Numbered from the stretch's first letter, positions 17,160 to 27,756 are shown. The stretch is DNA of 64,000 nt from Aporhodopirellula aestuarii (GCF_023701485.1 NZ_JAMQBK010000011.1:17708-81707), one strand, 5' to 3'. Numbers and translations: made by a program. Notes: a model not told the origin generated them from the letters alone.

Positions 17160-18566
17160 TCAGTTTTCCAACGGTGGCGGCATTTTGGCATTCACTTTGG
17201 TGAGCCAGTTTGTGAGTTTTGCTCGCAGGCGGTCGGCGAGTTCCGGATTGCTCTTGAGTACGTTTTCGCGTTCCATCGGATCTGCATTGAGATTGAACAA
17301 CGCATCTTCCTTCACTCCATGACTGACGTAGAGTTTCCATCCGTCTTGGAGAATGGAACTGCCCATGTAGTACCGAACATCGGGACGGTTGTGTGGGTAG
17401 TGCCAATACAACGCGTCACGGTCCAGTTTGTTCTTGCCCTGAAACAACGGCATCAGATCCGAGCCTTCGAGTTGTTCGATGTCCGAGGTCGAACCGCCTG
17501 CCGCGTGCACAAAAGTCGGGAAGAAGTCCATGGATGTGACGGGCGTGTCGCATGACGTTCCGGGTTGAATCGCTCCCGGCCAAGCGACCGCCATGGGGAC
17601 GCGGACGCCTCCTTCCAGCAAGGACCCTTTCTTGTCTGCCAGCCACTTGGTCGGTTTGTCGCCTCCGTTGTCGGAGTAAAAAACGATCAGCGTGTTTTTA
17701 AGGGTTCCGGTTGCTTCGAGCGTGTCGAGTACCTTGCCGATGGCATTGTCCATGCTCTCGAGCATAGCCAGATAAGCATTTCCGCCATTCTTTTTGACAA
17801 GGTCTCGTGGTGCTTTGATCGGCGTGTGAACCGAATAGAACCACAGGCTCAAATGAAAGGGTGTGTCCTGGTTGGTTTTGATGAACGAGACCGCTTCATC
17901 GCCGAGTCGATCGGTCAGGTATTCGCCTTTCTTGCGATCTTCAATCGTGCCATTCTTGTATGGATCAAACCAAGATTTGGGTTGTCCGTAGGCGCAGCCG
18001 CCGATGTTGGTGTCAAAGCCGTAGTGCACGGGGTGCCAGTCACTGTTAACGACCCCGTCGTTGGTCTTGATTGACCCGTCGCCCGCGAGGTGCCATTTGC
18101 CAAGGAAGCCGGTGGTGTAACCCAGCTGCTTAAGTTCGCGGGCGTAGCTCGGCAAGTCCAGCGGAAGGTGATTCAGCGTTTCTGCGTCCTTGGGACCACC
18201 CTTCGGTGCGGGCCGCTCTCGTCCCGCAATGCCGGGAATATGAGTTGTCAAACCGATCTGTGCAGGCGACATCCCGGTGATGCAGGCGGCGCGAGTCGGG
18301 GAGCAAACCGTTGCCGCCGCATACGCCTTGCTAAACACCATTCCATTGCGGGCAAGTCGTTCGAGATTGGGCGTGTTGATCTCGGGGCTGCTGCCATCAA
18401 AATCGACCCAGCCCGGTCCCAAATCATCGGCCATCATGAAAACGATGTTTGGCTTCGACGATTCCGCCGTGGCGGTAGTTTCCGATCTCGCAAGCGTTGC
18501 AAAGCCGACGTGGAGGGACAGTGTCAGCAAAAGGGCATAAGCACTGCGTCGAAGGTGAAAGATCAT
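17160..18566 (-). CDS. Type I sulfatase (formylglycine-dependent), secreted
   Basis: 468 aa from the ATG at 18566 (signal MIFHLRRSAYALLLTLSLHVGFATLARS); the frame extends 21 codons upstream. Alkaline-phosphatase-fold sulfatase: metal site KPNIVFMMADDLGPGW, maturation motif C-S-P-T-R in ATVCSPTRAACITG (Cys to formylglycine), GKWHLAG with Lys/His, FYSDNGGDKPTKW for Ca2+ and sulfate binding, and C-terminal LYWHYPHNRPDVRYYMGSSIL. It hydrolyses sulfate esters from polysaccharide outside the cytoplasm after activation by a formylglycine-generating enzyme not seen in this window. It lies upstream of and in line with the GH95 fucosidase (about 166 bp apart). Confidence 0.94.
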   Translation of the reverse strand: MIFHLRRSAYALLLTLSLHVGFATLARSETTATAESSKPNIVFMMADDLGPGWVDFDGSSPEINTPNLERLARNGMVFSKAYAAATVCSPTRAACITGMSPAQIGLTTHIPGIAGRERPAPKGGPKDAETLNHLPLDLPSYARELKQLGYTTGFLGKWHLAGDGSIKTNDGVVNSDWHPVHYGFDTNIGGCAYGQPKSWFDPYKNGTIEDRKKGEYLTDRLGDEAVSFIKTNQDTPFHLSLWFYSVHTPIKAPRDLVKKNGGNAYLAMLESMDNAIGKVLDTLEATGTLKNTLIVFYSDNGGDKPTKWLADKKGSLLEGGVRVPMAVAWPGAIQPGTSCDTPVTSMDFFPTFVHAAGGSTSDIEQLEGSDLMPLFQGKNKLDRDALYWHYPHNRPDVRYYMGSSILQDGWKLYVSHGVKEDALFNLNADPMERENVLKSNPELADRLRAKLTNWLTKVNAKMPPPLEN

Positions 18567-18990
18567 GTTGACACAGGTGGGGAGATTCGGTGGGGAAGGA
18601 CCGGCTCCTAATCGAGCCCGCCAATCCATTTAAATTGGCTAGGCCAGCTCCGTCGAGCTAAATTTGCGGCATGTCGCTAACGATTGGCGACATTCACGCC
18701 CCCCATTCTGATTCGAAATTTTGTCGTAGCAAGCTGCATGGTCCAACCGGGACTGCGAGCACCTGAGCCCGGTATTGGCTGCGAATTCGTGGTCGTAGCT
18801 CAGAGTCGACGGCTGAGTTAAGCGGGTAAACGAATCGACCGCTGATCCCCATCGCGGTCAGCCATTTACAGATACAGAGGCGGCGTCGTGTCCGGTCTGG
18901 CTACGTCAGCGACACGCCACGACATCGCGTTTCGAAACGATGCCATCTTCGAATCCGCCGTGTCGGAAACGGTTTGACAGCGGCAGAGTG
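18567..18990. other. Gap with no recognised feature
   Basis: About 420 bp between a sulfatase start and the end of an epimerase gene, both on the minus strand. No supported gene, repeat family or terminator hairpin was recognised; the sulfatase promoter is presumably here. Confidence 0.4.
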
Positions 18991-19845
18991 TCACAGTGCG
19001 ACGGAGTGTGGCGTGCCGGCTTTCCAGCCGCTATCGGCGAGAGCAGTGAGTGCGGTGTCGAGATCCGGCAAATAGGGATGCCACTTGCGTTCCCATTCGA
19101 GGCTGATGACGCCCCGGTAGCCGTTGTCGCGCAGCACGTTGTACACGTCGGCAGCGGGGAACTCACCTTGGCCGGGCAAGCAATACGTGTATGGGTGACG
19201 GGCCGATGGCACCGAGATGCTGTCTTTGATGTGCACGTGTCGAATCATCGATGCCATCTGTTCCCACGATTGCAAGGCACTTTCATCACCCATTTTCCAA
19301 GTGTGATGTGTGTCCCAGATAATATCGAGAGGACCGTCGAACGCATCTTGCAGTTGGAGGCATCGTTCGGCGCTACTGAACCCGTCGTGGGTTTCGAGTG
19401 CGATACGTGTCATCCATTCGTGCTTTTCACGTTGTTGCTTCCACCAACGCAAGTTGTCGACGGCGATCGCCAAGTCGTTTCGGCCGAGCGGTGTATCCAT
19501 GCTTCCGCCTCCAAAAACGCGAATGTATGGAATGCCGAGTTGATCGGCCCAGCGGGCGAAGGCAAGCAGTTCGTCGCGGTCCGACTCCTTCGCTCCGGTC
19601 AGGCTAAATCCGCTGTTGAGAGCGATGATGGATTGGTGATATTGAGCGAGGATCTGCTCAATTGCGGCGGGATCGTTCGGATACGTCGCGTCGAGATATT
19701 CCGGTAGGTTGAGACAGTCCGCGAGACTGCGGATTTCCAAGCATTGGATTCCGTGTCGGAGCGCCAACCGGCAGATCGCGGGCAGGTCGAGTTCGTGACA
19801 TCCCAACGTCGAGATGCCCCACTTGATATCAGGTCGCACGGTCAT
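18991..19845 (-). CDS. Sugar phosphate isomerase/epimerase-like TIM-barrel protein
   Basis: 284 aa, cytoplasmic (no signal). AP endonuclease-2/xylose-isomerase-like barrel: WGISTLGCHELDLPAICRLALRHGIQCLEIR at the start, then metal-ligand strands ALETHDGFSSAER (Glu), DIIWDTHHTWKMGD (Asp, His) and HVHIKDS (His), and VISLEWERKW (Glu) near the end. Likely epimerises or isomerises a keto-sugar or related acid. Its first codons overlap the 3' end of the upstream dehydrogenase gene by 17 bp, implying translational coupling and a shared pathway. Exact substrate unknown. Confidence 0.85.
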   Translation of the reverse strand: MTVRPDIKWGISTLGCHELDLPAICRLALRHGIQCLEIRSLADCLNLPEYLDATYPNDPAAIEQILAQYHQSIIALNSGFSLTGAKESDRDELLAFARWADQLGIPYIRVFGGGSMDTPLGRNDLAIAVDNLRWWKQQREKHEWMTRIALETHDGFSSAERCLQLQDAFDGPLDIIWDTHHTWKMGDESALQSWEQMASMIRHVHIKDSISVPSARHPYTYCLPGQGEFPAADVYNVLRDNGYRGVISLEWERKWHPYLPDLDTALTALADSGWKAGTPHSVAL

Positions 19846-20845
19846 AGGTATTCAGATCGATAAGGTTAATCAACGGTTTGTCGTTGAGGTAGTTTTCAAG
19901 ATTCTGCAACGCAAGTTCACCACAGTCACGGCGTCGGTCCGGTGTCGGGCCGCCGAGGTGCGGAAGCAACGTGATGTTGTCCAGGCTTCGTAGTGGCGAG
20001 TCGACCGGAAGCGGTTCGGTTTCGTAGACATCCAACGCGATATGCAGACCTCGCTCGCGACTGGCTCGTACCAACGCGTCTTCGTCGACCACCATGCCAC
20101 GGCCAAGATTTACAAACACGGCTTGCTCGGGTAGCAGCTTGAGCAGGTCATCGCCGACGATGTGATAGTTGTCCGGTTTGCCAGGCGCCAGTTCGACCAG
20201 CACGTCAGAAGTTGCGAAGAGATCTTCGAGCGTTTCGCAGCGACGGATGTTGAGGTCGTTGTAGATCTGATCCGGTACGCTCGGCGAGAACGCGGAGATT
20301 TGCACACGAAACGGTTCGAGCAGTTTGACCAGCTCGCAACTGATCGCACCGAGGCCGTGTAGACCGACCCGCCGGCCGAACAGGCTGAGCGTGTCGGGAT
20401 GGCGACTCGTTTTCCACTCACCTTTGGTCCGCATCGCAACGCTCCAATTACCGACCCGTCGCAGCGCGGCGAGGATCAGAAGGAGCGAACATTCGGCGAC
20501 CGTGTTGCTGATGCTCGATCCCCAATTGGTAACGCTGAGTCCACGTTCGATCAGTTCGCGAGGCACAAGCTTGCGAATGGAGCCGCAGAGGAAGCAAACG
20601 TATTTGAGATGTTCGGTGGCTTCGATCGGGAGCGTCGGAGTTTCCCATGCACACAGCACGATCTCGGGTTTTTGCTCACGGAGAACCCGGTGCCACTCGT
20701 CTTCCTGGACCGGAGCCTCGATCCAGATCAGATCGGGAAAGAGTTCTCGCAATCGGCTCTCCAAGTCCGGCGGCAAAAACTCTTTCTTCTCCTGCTCGGT
20801 CAGCAGGACCAGGGCGGTCGGTTGGGGGCTGGGTTTGCTGTTCAT
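19829..20845 (-). CDS. D-2-hydroxyacid dehydrogenase family protein
   Basis: 338 aa NAD(P)-dependent oxidoreductase. The Rossmann dinucleotide loop is seen as GRRVGLHGLGAISCELVKLL. The catalytic region keeps Arg in VFVNLGRGMVVDEDAL, Glu in LDVYETEPLP and His in LLPHLGGPTPDRR. It probably interconverts a 2-keto acid and a 2-hydroxy acid derived from sugar breakdown. First gene of a two-gene operon with the epimerase (17-bp overlap), divergent from the LacI-type regulator at 20964, which is the obvious candidate controller. Confidence 0.9.
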   Translation of the reverse strand: MNSKPSPQPTALVLLTEQEKKEFLPPDLESRLRELFPDLIWIEAPVQEDEWHRVLREQKPEIVLCAWETPTLPIEATEHLKYVCFLCGSIRKLVPRELIERGLSVTNWGSSISNTVAECSLLLILAALRRVGNWSVAMRTKGEWKTSRHPDTLSLFGRRVGLHGLGAISCELVKLLEPFRVQISAFSPSVPDQIYNDLNIRRCETLEDLFATSDVLVELAPGKPDNYHIVGDDLLKLLPEQAVFVNLGRGMVVDEDALVRASRERGLHIALDVYETEPLPVDSPLRSLDNITLLPHLGGPTPDRRRDCGELALQNLENYLNDKPLINLIDLNTYDRAT

Positions 20846-20899
20846 GATTATTAAGTGTACCGGCCCGGCAACTTCAAGGCAATCGACTTGTTGTCTGAA

Positions 20900-20932
20900 T
20901 TATGAAATCTACAATCTTGATTATGAAATCAT
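20900..20932. promoter_or_regulatory. Candidate operator pair in the lacI/dehydrogenase divergent region
   Basis: The octamer TTATGAAA occurs at 20900-20907 and 20921-20928, exactly 21 bp (two helical turns) apart, in the 118-bp region between divergent genes. The second copy is part of a dyad ATGA-AA-TCAT (20923-20932); the first has the same dyad with one mismatch. The reverse complement TTTCATAA recurs at 22099-22106 upstream of the esterase gene. The neighbouring LacI-family regulator is the likely binder. This is inference from spacing and symmetry. Confidence 0.5.
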
Positions 20933-20963
20933 GGGTGATTGTGGGTAACAAGGAGTGATTACG

Positions 20964-22019
20964 GTGGCAAAGCGTATTTCTCAGAGTCAGATCGCGAAGG
21001 AATTGGGGGTGTCCCAATCGTTGGTGTCGTTGGTGCTCAACGGACGTCGCGATGGCATCTCCGATGAGTCCTACAACAAAATCTGGCGGGTGGCGGTGGC
21101 TAATGGCTATGTTCCGCGGGGAATGCAGCCGGTTCACGCTCCCGAAGCACGCCGGAATTACGTGGGGATTGTGCAGCGGAGTGGGTTGAAGCTGGATCGG
21201 CCCAGCAACACGTTTAGCCATGTGCAGCAGGGACTGTTCAAAGTCCTGCAGCAAGCGCGGATCAGCACGACGTTCTTGGGTGGCGAACGAGACCTCGATG
21301 AGAAGAAGCTATTCGAGTTGCTCGGACAACGCGACCCTCTCCAGGGAATTGTCTTGTTCGGCGAAGTGAGCGAGCCGTTTTTGCGGGCTCTTGGGGCGCT
21401 TCGCGTGGTGTTGTTAAGTGTCTATGCCAGTGCGCCTGGGCTGTGTCACTCCGTTGTGCCCAATGAAAAGCAGTCGCTCGAACAACTCGTCGCCCACTTG
21501 GTAAAACTGGGGCACACTCGGTTCGCGTGGCTGGGTGGGAATTGTCGTCTGGGACGCCATCGGGCGCGTCTGGGAGCGCTTCGCGAGTGTCTTGCATCCC
21601 GCCAAATCGAGCTCGACGAGCGACATATCGTCAGCGTGGAGAACGGAGATCGTCAGGAGGGGTTTGACTGCGCCGAGGAATTGATGAATCGGTTGGGTGA
21701 TGATCCTTCGGAGGCACCCACGGCGTGGGTTTGCCACAACGGGCTGATGGCTCGGGGGGCCCATCAATTCGCGTTGCTGCGAGGTATCCGTGTTCCGGAA
21801 GAGGTCAGCATCGCGGCGGTGGACCGCACGCGGATCTGCACCGAGATTCATCCCTATCTGACCAGTGCCGGCAGTAATCCCGAAGTGATCGGCGAGGAGG
21901 CGGCTAAGTTGCTCTGCAAGACTGAGGAGCCCGGAGAAAATCGAATCTTTGTCGATCTGGTCGTGCCGTCCGAGTTTGTTGAGGGTGAAACAAGCGGGCC
22001 TGCGCCAAATCATGCCTAA
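20964..22019 (+). CDS. LacI-family transcriptional regulator
   Basis: About 351 aa. The GTG at 20964 is preferred because AAGGAG (20950-20955) stands 8 nt before it; an in-frame GTG at 20955 lacks such spacing. N-terminal helix-turn-helix (ISQSQIAKELGVSQSLVSLVLNGRRDGISDESYNKIWRVAVANGYVPR) fits the LacI fold, followed by a periplasmic-binding-protein-like effector domain (NYVGIVQRS, LVAHLVKLGHTRFAWLGGN, TAWVCHNGLMARG, GIRVPEEVSIAAVDRT). It probably senses a sugar or sugar acid and controls the divergent dehydrogenase/epimerase pair, the downstream esterase gene, or both. Confidence 0.93.
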   Translation: MAKRISQSQIAKELGVSQSLVSLVLNGRRDGISDESYNKIWRVAVANGYVPRGMQPVHAPEARRNYVGIVQRSGLKLDRPSNTFSHVQQGLFKVLQQARISTTFLGGERDLDEKKLFELLGQRDPLQGIVLFGEVSEPFLRALGALRVVLLSVYASAPGLCHSVVPNEKQSLEQLVAHLVKLGHTRFAWLGGNCRLGRHRARLGALRECLASRQIELDERHIVSVENGDRQEGFDCAEELMNRLGDDPSEAPTAWVCHNGLMARGAHQFALLRGIRVPEEVSIAAVDRTRICTEIHPYLTSAGSNPEVIGEEAAKLLCKTEEPGENRIFVDLVVPSEFVEGETSGPAPNHA

Positions 22020-22098
22020 TTATTCGACCAGATGGTTTGTTTTTATGATTTTTGAAGCTTGACATGTTCATAAGTATTAATTCGAATCAGGCGAGTTG

Positions 22099-22106
22099 TT
22101 TCATAA
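22099..22106. promoter_or_regulatory. Third copy of the candidate operator octamer
   Basis: TTTCATAA, the reverse complement of the pair at 20900/20921, lies 40 bp before the esterase start. A shorter relative TTCATAA occurs at 22067-22073, and a TTGACA (22059-22064) that could be a -35 element lies nearby, without a convincing -10 partner. Confidence 0.35.
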
Positions 22107-22145
22107 AGTCATATTGAATCGAACCAATAAAGGCGGAGGCTCTCG

Positions 22146-23837
22146 ATGCTTACCAAGGCGTGTGACGTGTTAGTTGGCGGGCTCCATGTGCTCGGCGGGG
22201 TGGGTAATCGCTTGTTCGGCGTCATCGTCCTCAGCCTGAGCTTGCTGAATGCGGGCGAGTTGGCGGCGGAGTCGGAGGGAACATCCACGGGTGACCGCGG
22301 ACTCGGGGGAACCGTTTATCTGCACGAAACCTTTGCTAGCTACGATGTGGGAGCCATCCCGGGCAATCCATCGCTGCAGCGGATTGATTTGGTGAGTGTT
22401 GTCGAAGGAGACGGCCGGGTCGGTTCGGGCAAAGTCGCCCACTTCAATGACTCCGACACCGATCTTGGTGGCGCGATGGAGTACAACGTTGGAGAGGGCA
22501 GTCGCGGCAGTCTGTACGTGGAACTGGACGTTCTCAACAATGATCCGTCGAGCGGAGAATCTTCGGCAAGCGTGATTTTGGGAGTTGGGCAATGGGGCCC
22601 CGGCAAGGGGCTTGTCCTAAATGCGAAGGCGACTCGGGCGTTCGGGTTTGAGATGTATCAGCAGAAGTATCTCAAACTGCGAGTTGGCGACGATACCACC
22701 GCGTCGGTGAAATACGATCCTACCGTGCCGTTCAACGTCAAGATGTGGGTGAACGACCACGACAAAAACACGCTTTCTTACAAACGCCCCGACACCGGCG
22801 AAACTGCGTTGCTCGATCCCGATTCTGTTGTCGTGTGGGTAAACGATTCGTTGCTCGGTGAGCTCAAACCCAGCGGCAGTCCGATGAATCGTGAAGTCAC
22901 GAAAGGGGATTCCGTTGTCGGTCGCGTAGGATTCAGTTCGTCGTCGACAAAGACCGCTGACTTCCTATTCGACAATCTGCACATCGAGGATCCGTTGGGC
23001 GAATCAGCACCAGCTCCAGCGAGTTCGTTGGCTCCTGCCGAAACCCAAGAGGTGACGCTTGAGCAATTGCCGGGCGCCGAAACGATGCGTTATCGCGAGG
23101 GCGAAAACGCGATGAATTTGTTTGTCTACAAGCCCAACAATTGGAAGCCCGGCGACAAACGATCGGCGTTCATCTATTTCTTCGGAGGCGGGTGGACCAC
23201 GGGCACGCCTCAGAAGTCGGCGTCCATGGCAGCGTGGGCGGCTGAGCAAGGTATGGTCGGCATCGCACCGGACTACCGCACGAAGAACCGATTTGACACC
23301 AGCCCCCACGCTTCCGTTGCCGATGGCCGTGCGGCATTCAATTGGGTGTTGAAGCATGCCGATGAACTCGGCATCGACCCTGCACGCGTCGCCGTTGGCG
23401 GCACATCCGCGGGCGGGCATGTTGCCCTCTGGACGGCGATCGAAAAATCACCGCCCAGATCCAATCCCGCTGAAGCGCCGACGCAGAAACCTGCTGCCGT
23501 GTTTCTAGTTTCCGCGGTCACCGACACTTCCTCGGATACCGGGTACACCCCATCGCGGTTTGGTGATGACGCAGTCGCTCTCTCTCCGGTGCATCAACTC
23601 GACGCAAAAATGCCGCCAATCGTGATGTTTCATGCGGCGTACGATGAGCTGGTGCATTACAGCACCGCAGTGGCGCTACACGACAGGCTGATTGCGGGGC
23701 GTAACGAGTGCGAACTCATCACGGTTCCTGTTGGAGGTCATGGCTTTACCAGTGAATACGCGCAATGGAAGACCAAGGTGATGGCTAAGCTGGACGAAGT
23801 GTTGAAGCGTGAAGGGCTGCTCCCCATCGTCCGCTAA
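22146..23837 (+). CDS. Secreted alpha/beta-hydrolase (BD-FAE-type esterase) with N-terminal LamG-like domain
   Basis: 563 aa, preceded by a ggcggagg ribosome site. A long hydrophobic leader (residues about 15-40) suggests export. Residues about 50-285 form a LamG-like jelly roll (TVYLHETFASYDVGAIPGNPSLQ, GSLYVELDVLNND, VGRVGFSSSSTKTADFLFDNLHIEDP). Residues about 300-563 are an esterase fold: oxyanion loop YFFGGGWTTG, nucleophile elbow GGTSAGGHVA, acid AAYDELVHY and His in VPVGGHGF. Likely removes acyl or acetyl groups from polysaccharide, with the LamG part binding glycan. It follows the LacI gene on the same strand by 126 bp. Confidence 0.88.
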   Translation: MLTKACDVLVGGLHVLGGVGNRLFGVIVLSLSLLNAGELAAESEGTSTGDRGLGGTVYLHETFASYDVGAIPGNPSLQRIDLVSVVEGDGRVGSGKVAHFNDSDTDLGGAMEYNVGEGSRGSLYVELDVLNNDPSSGESSASVILGVGQWGPGKGLVLNAKATRAFGFEMYQQKYLKLRVGDDTTASVKYDPTVPFNVKMWVNDHDKNTLSYKRPDTGETALLDPDSVVVWVNDSLLGELKPSGSPMNREVTKGDSVVGRVGFSSSSTKTADFLFDNLHIEDPLGESAPAPASSLAPAETQEVTLEQLPGAETMRYREGENAMNLFVYKPNNWKPGDKRSAFIYFFGGGWTTGTPQKSASMAAWAAEQGMVGIAPDYRTKNRFDTSPHASVADGRAAFNWVLKHADELGIDPARVAVGGTSAGGHVALWTAIEKSPPRSNPAEAPTQKPAAVFLVSAVTDTSSDTGYTPSRFGDDAVALSPVHQLDAKMPPIVMFHAAYDELVHYSTAVALHDRLIAGRNECELITVPVGGHGFTSEYAQWKTKVMAKLDEVLKREGLLPIVR

Positions 23838-23900
23838 GATTCGGTGGTCCCGTTGAACGCAGCGTCGCAAAGCGAGCACGCATCGAATGTTTGCGGCGAG

Positions 23901-24677
23901 TTAGAGCCTGTTCATTGTGAGACCGCCATCGACGTAGATCACTTGTCCGGACGCGTAAGGCATGTCGCCACGCGCCATTGCGGCGGCCAGTTTGCCGATA
24001 TCTTCGGGAACACCCCAGCGTTTTTCGACCAGCAACTCGGTGTTGAAGATCAGGTTGTCGTATTTCTCGGTCACGCCCGCGGTCATATCGGTTTTGATGA
24101 TGCCTGGGCGGATCTCGTAAACTGGAATGGCAAACTCACCGAGGCGGGCGGCGAAGAGTGAGCTCATCATCCCCAGTCCTGCTTTGGAGATGCAGTAATC
24201 GCCTCGGTTTGGCGAAACCACGGTCGCAGAAATCGAACCGATGTTGATGATGCACGCTTCGAATGAGTCATCAGAGCGTTTCTGTTCGATCATCCAATTC
24301 GCACAGGCCTGTGTCAGGAAATAGGGGCCTTGCAAGTTGATCTTCATGATCCACTCGAAGCTGTCTTCGGTTGCTTCGAGAATGTCGGCCCGCACCTGCG
24401 GGGCAACGCCGGCGTTGTTCACCAGCACATCCAATCGTCCGAAGTAATCCTTGATCTCCGCCAACATAGCCGCGCGATCGTCGGCGGAAGAGACATCGCC
24501 AGAACAATAGAGGACATCTGCCCCCAATCGTTCCAGCTCCGCGACCGAATCAGCGACTTTCGACGCATCCGAACGACCGCTCAACACCAAGTTGAAGCCG
24601 TCCGCGGCCAACTTTTCACAGATCCCAAAGCCAATGCCCCGACCGCCGCCGGTCACCAACGCTACTTTCTTGCTCAT
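23901..24677 (-). CDS. SDR-family NAD(P)-dependent oxidoreductase
   Basis: 258 aa classical short-chain dehydrogenase. TGGGRGIGFGI cofactor loop (residues about 9-19), NNAGVAPQ, Ser in IGSISATVV, Tyr-x3-Lys as YCISK, and RPGIIKTDMT are all present. Cytoplasmic. It is about 170 bp downstream of the Gfo/Idh gene on the same strand, so possibly part of the same uronate or sugar-acid pathway (for example a keto-uronate reductase). It is convergent with the esterase gene. Substrate unknown. Confidence 0.92.
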   Translation of the reverse strand: MSKKVALVTGGGRGIGFGICEKLAADGFNLVLSGRSDASKVADSVAELERLGADVLYCSGDVSSADDRAAMLAEIKDYFGRLDVLVNNAGVAPQVRADILEATEDSFEWIMKINLQGPYFLTQACANWMIEQKRSDDSFEACIINIGSISATVVSPNRGDYCISKAGLGMMSSLFAARLGEFAIPVYEIRPGIIKTDMTAGVTEKYDNLIFNTELLVEKRWGVPEDIGKLAAAMARGDMPYASGQVIYVDGGLTMNRL

Positions 24678-24845
24678 CCAATCAATCCTAGAAAATGTGG
24701 AGTGGGGAAACTCTGTCGAGATGATGGAAACGGTTCTGCCGTCCCGAGTCTCGGCAAGAGTTTCGACTCATCGACGCGATGACTGCAAGTCTCGGCGACT
24801 GGCTTTCGCTGCGTGTGACTGTGCCGGACAAAGTTTCGACGGTAT

Positions 24846-26024
<1,179 letters not shown>

Positions 26025-26194
26025 TTTTGATACTTTGCGTGGTAACAGATGTTGGAAGTGGTGATGAGGTGGCCAGCTCGGTCGCTGTTTCATGCTGCTT
26101 GGGGAAGCCCGAGCCGGTCGAAAGTCTTGGCGGCTTCCGCTACGAGCGTGCGTTAATGGCAGGCTCGAGAACGACGTTGCTTGGTGCAGTCCGA

Positions 26195-27547
26195 TTACAG
26201 ATAGAATTTGTAGTACGGTTGATCATTTGCGAGTCGTTGAACGTACAAGGCTGTTTCCCGGGCGTGGTAGTCGCCCCACATGCATGATTCGCCGCATGGC
26301 ACAGACTGGCCCTCTGGGATGTGGTCCCAACCGTTGGGGCGATGATAAACCGAGTGTAAGATCAGCCCTTGGTGAGACGTGTCCAGGCTCAGATATTTGT
26401 CGCTGAGTAAAGTCTGCATGACTGTTAGCCCGGCCTGCATGTATTTGGGATCATTCAAATAACGTCCCAGCCTGAGCAAGCCTTGAGCCCCGATCGCCGC
26501 CGCTGACGAATCCACCGGTTCAGCATCGTTGAACGGATCCGACTCTCGCGAGTAGATGTCCTCGCCGAGTTTGTGCAGGTCGAGTGCCCCGGTGTCCCAG
26601 TACGGGATGCCGTCGGTGGGCGTGTTGTCGATGTAGAAATCGCAAGTGGCCCTCGCCATCTTCAACAGAAAGCCTTCGATCGCTTCACGCCCGCCGAGCG
26701 GTTTGAGTTCAGCGTCATCGACAGTTTGCAAAAACTCCAATTGTTCTGCCGCACCGACCATGATCCATGCCAAGCCACGGGTCCAGGTCGTGAAGGGTGA
26801 AAAACCTTGCTGGGAGTTGGGGCATCGGTAGTTGCCGTCATTAAGGTTGAAGATGCTTTCGTGAGCAGTGCGGCCCCAAACATCGTAGAAGTCACGGCCC
26901 TCGCCGTAGAAAACGGCAAAGTCGGCGGTTGTCTTGGCGTGTTGCACCAATCGCTCTAGCAAGCTGGTCTTCTTATCGTTCTCACCCATAACGGCGTGGC
27001 CGAGTTGATGACCGACGGCGAGGGCACGCAGCGAACGGATCGTGTCGGCGAACAGAGAGTGCGGACCGTTGAAGGAATAGATGTATCCGCCCGAAGGAAG
27101 ATCGGTCCAACGTTTGGCCTGCACGGCGCTCGATGCTTGCAGGGCCATCACATAGAAGTTGCGTTCCCACTCGTTTTCAGGGATCCGCCCCTCATTCATC
27201 AGACGTAGCAAATTGCCGTAGGTGCTGACGTTGTTGAAGCCATGGTCATGAACACCAAAATGGGTAACGTGGGGCGCCATTTTTTCGACGGTGTTGCGTT
27301 TGCCCATCTCCAGAAATGACTCGTCGCCGGTCGCGTCGAACTGAAGAATTTCAGAACCATACTGAAATCCTTGCGTCCATTCGGTCCACCCGCGAGTCGT
27401 GTACTTGCCAGCGACCGTGAAAACCGGCGATCCCTGGGATACATCGTACTCACGATTGATCAGCTCGATTTTCTGGGCAGAGACCGACCAGAACCGTTCC
27501 AGACTCTGCTTGAGGTCGTTCGTCGTGATCGAAGTGTCAGCTCTCAT
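26195..27547 (-). CDS. GH88-family unsaturated glucuronyl hydrolase
   Basis: 450 aa, without signal peptide, so probably cytoplasmic like characterised UGLs. The (alpha/alpha)6 barrel is seen in WTEWTQGFQYGSEIL, HDHGFNNVSTYGN (likely catalytic Asp in HDHGF), TTWTRGLAWIMVGAAEQL and DSSAAAIGAQGLLRLGRYL, the last a family signature. It hydrolyses the 4,5-unsaturated uronic acid left by polysaccharide lyases. GAGGT 8 nt before the ATG supports this start. Divergent from the manA-like operon, with a perfect palindrome in the shared promoter region. Confidence 0.88.
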   Translation of the reverse strand: MRADTSITTNDLKQSLERFWSVSAQKIELINREYDVSQGSPVFTVAGKYTTRGWTEWTQGFQYGSEILQFDATGDESFLEMGKRNTVEKMAPHVTHFGVHDHGFNNVSTYGNLLRLMNEGRIPENEWERNFYVMALQASSAVQAKRWTDLPSGGYIYSFNGPHSLFADTIRSLRALAVGHQLGHAVMGENDKKTSLLERLVQHAKTTADFAVFYGEGRDFYDVWGRTAHESIFNLNDGNYRCPNSQQGFSPFTTWTRGLAWIMVGAAEQLEFLQTVDDAELKPLGGREAIEGFLLKMARATCDFYIDNTPTDGIPYWDTGALDLHKLGEDIYSRESDPFNDAEPVDSSAAAIGAQGLLRLGRYLNDPKYMQAGLTVMQTLLSDKYLSLDTSHQGLILHSVYHRPNGWDHIPEGQSVPCGESCMWGDYHARETALYVQRLANDQPYYKFYL

Positions 27548-27742
27548 AGATAATTACCTCTTGATTTGAAATGCGAGTTTTGAACGGTTGATGCATAAAG
27601 ATGAAACGCTTTGCCAATAGGCGAAACAGGTAATCAGACGCCTTTCGGGTGTCTCTGCGGTGGAGTGTTGATCCTTGTGCCGGCTGAATCTGAAAAAAGT
27701 CGACGAAATCCACTTGCACGCAACCGTCTTTACCAAGATGAT

Positions 27743-27756
27743 GTAATAATTATTAC
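27743..27756. promoter_or_regulatory. Perfect 14-bp palindrome, candidate operator
   Basis: GTAATAATTATTAC is an exact dyad in the 414-bp region between the divergent GH88 gene (start 27547) and the isomerase gene (start 27962). A half-site-like TAATTAC lies at the GH88 ribosome site. The position and symmetry fit a dimeric repressor controlling both directions. No regulator gene is adjacent, so the binder is unknown. Confidence 0.5.

Noticed and set aside
22059..22087. Sigma-70-like promoter with TTGACA
   Set aside because: A TTGACA is present but no acceptable -10 hexamer at 16-18 bp, so not called as a promoter.
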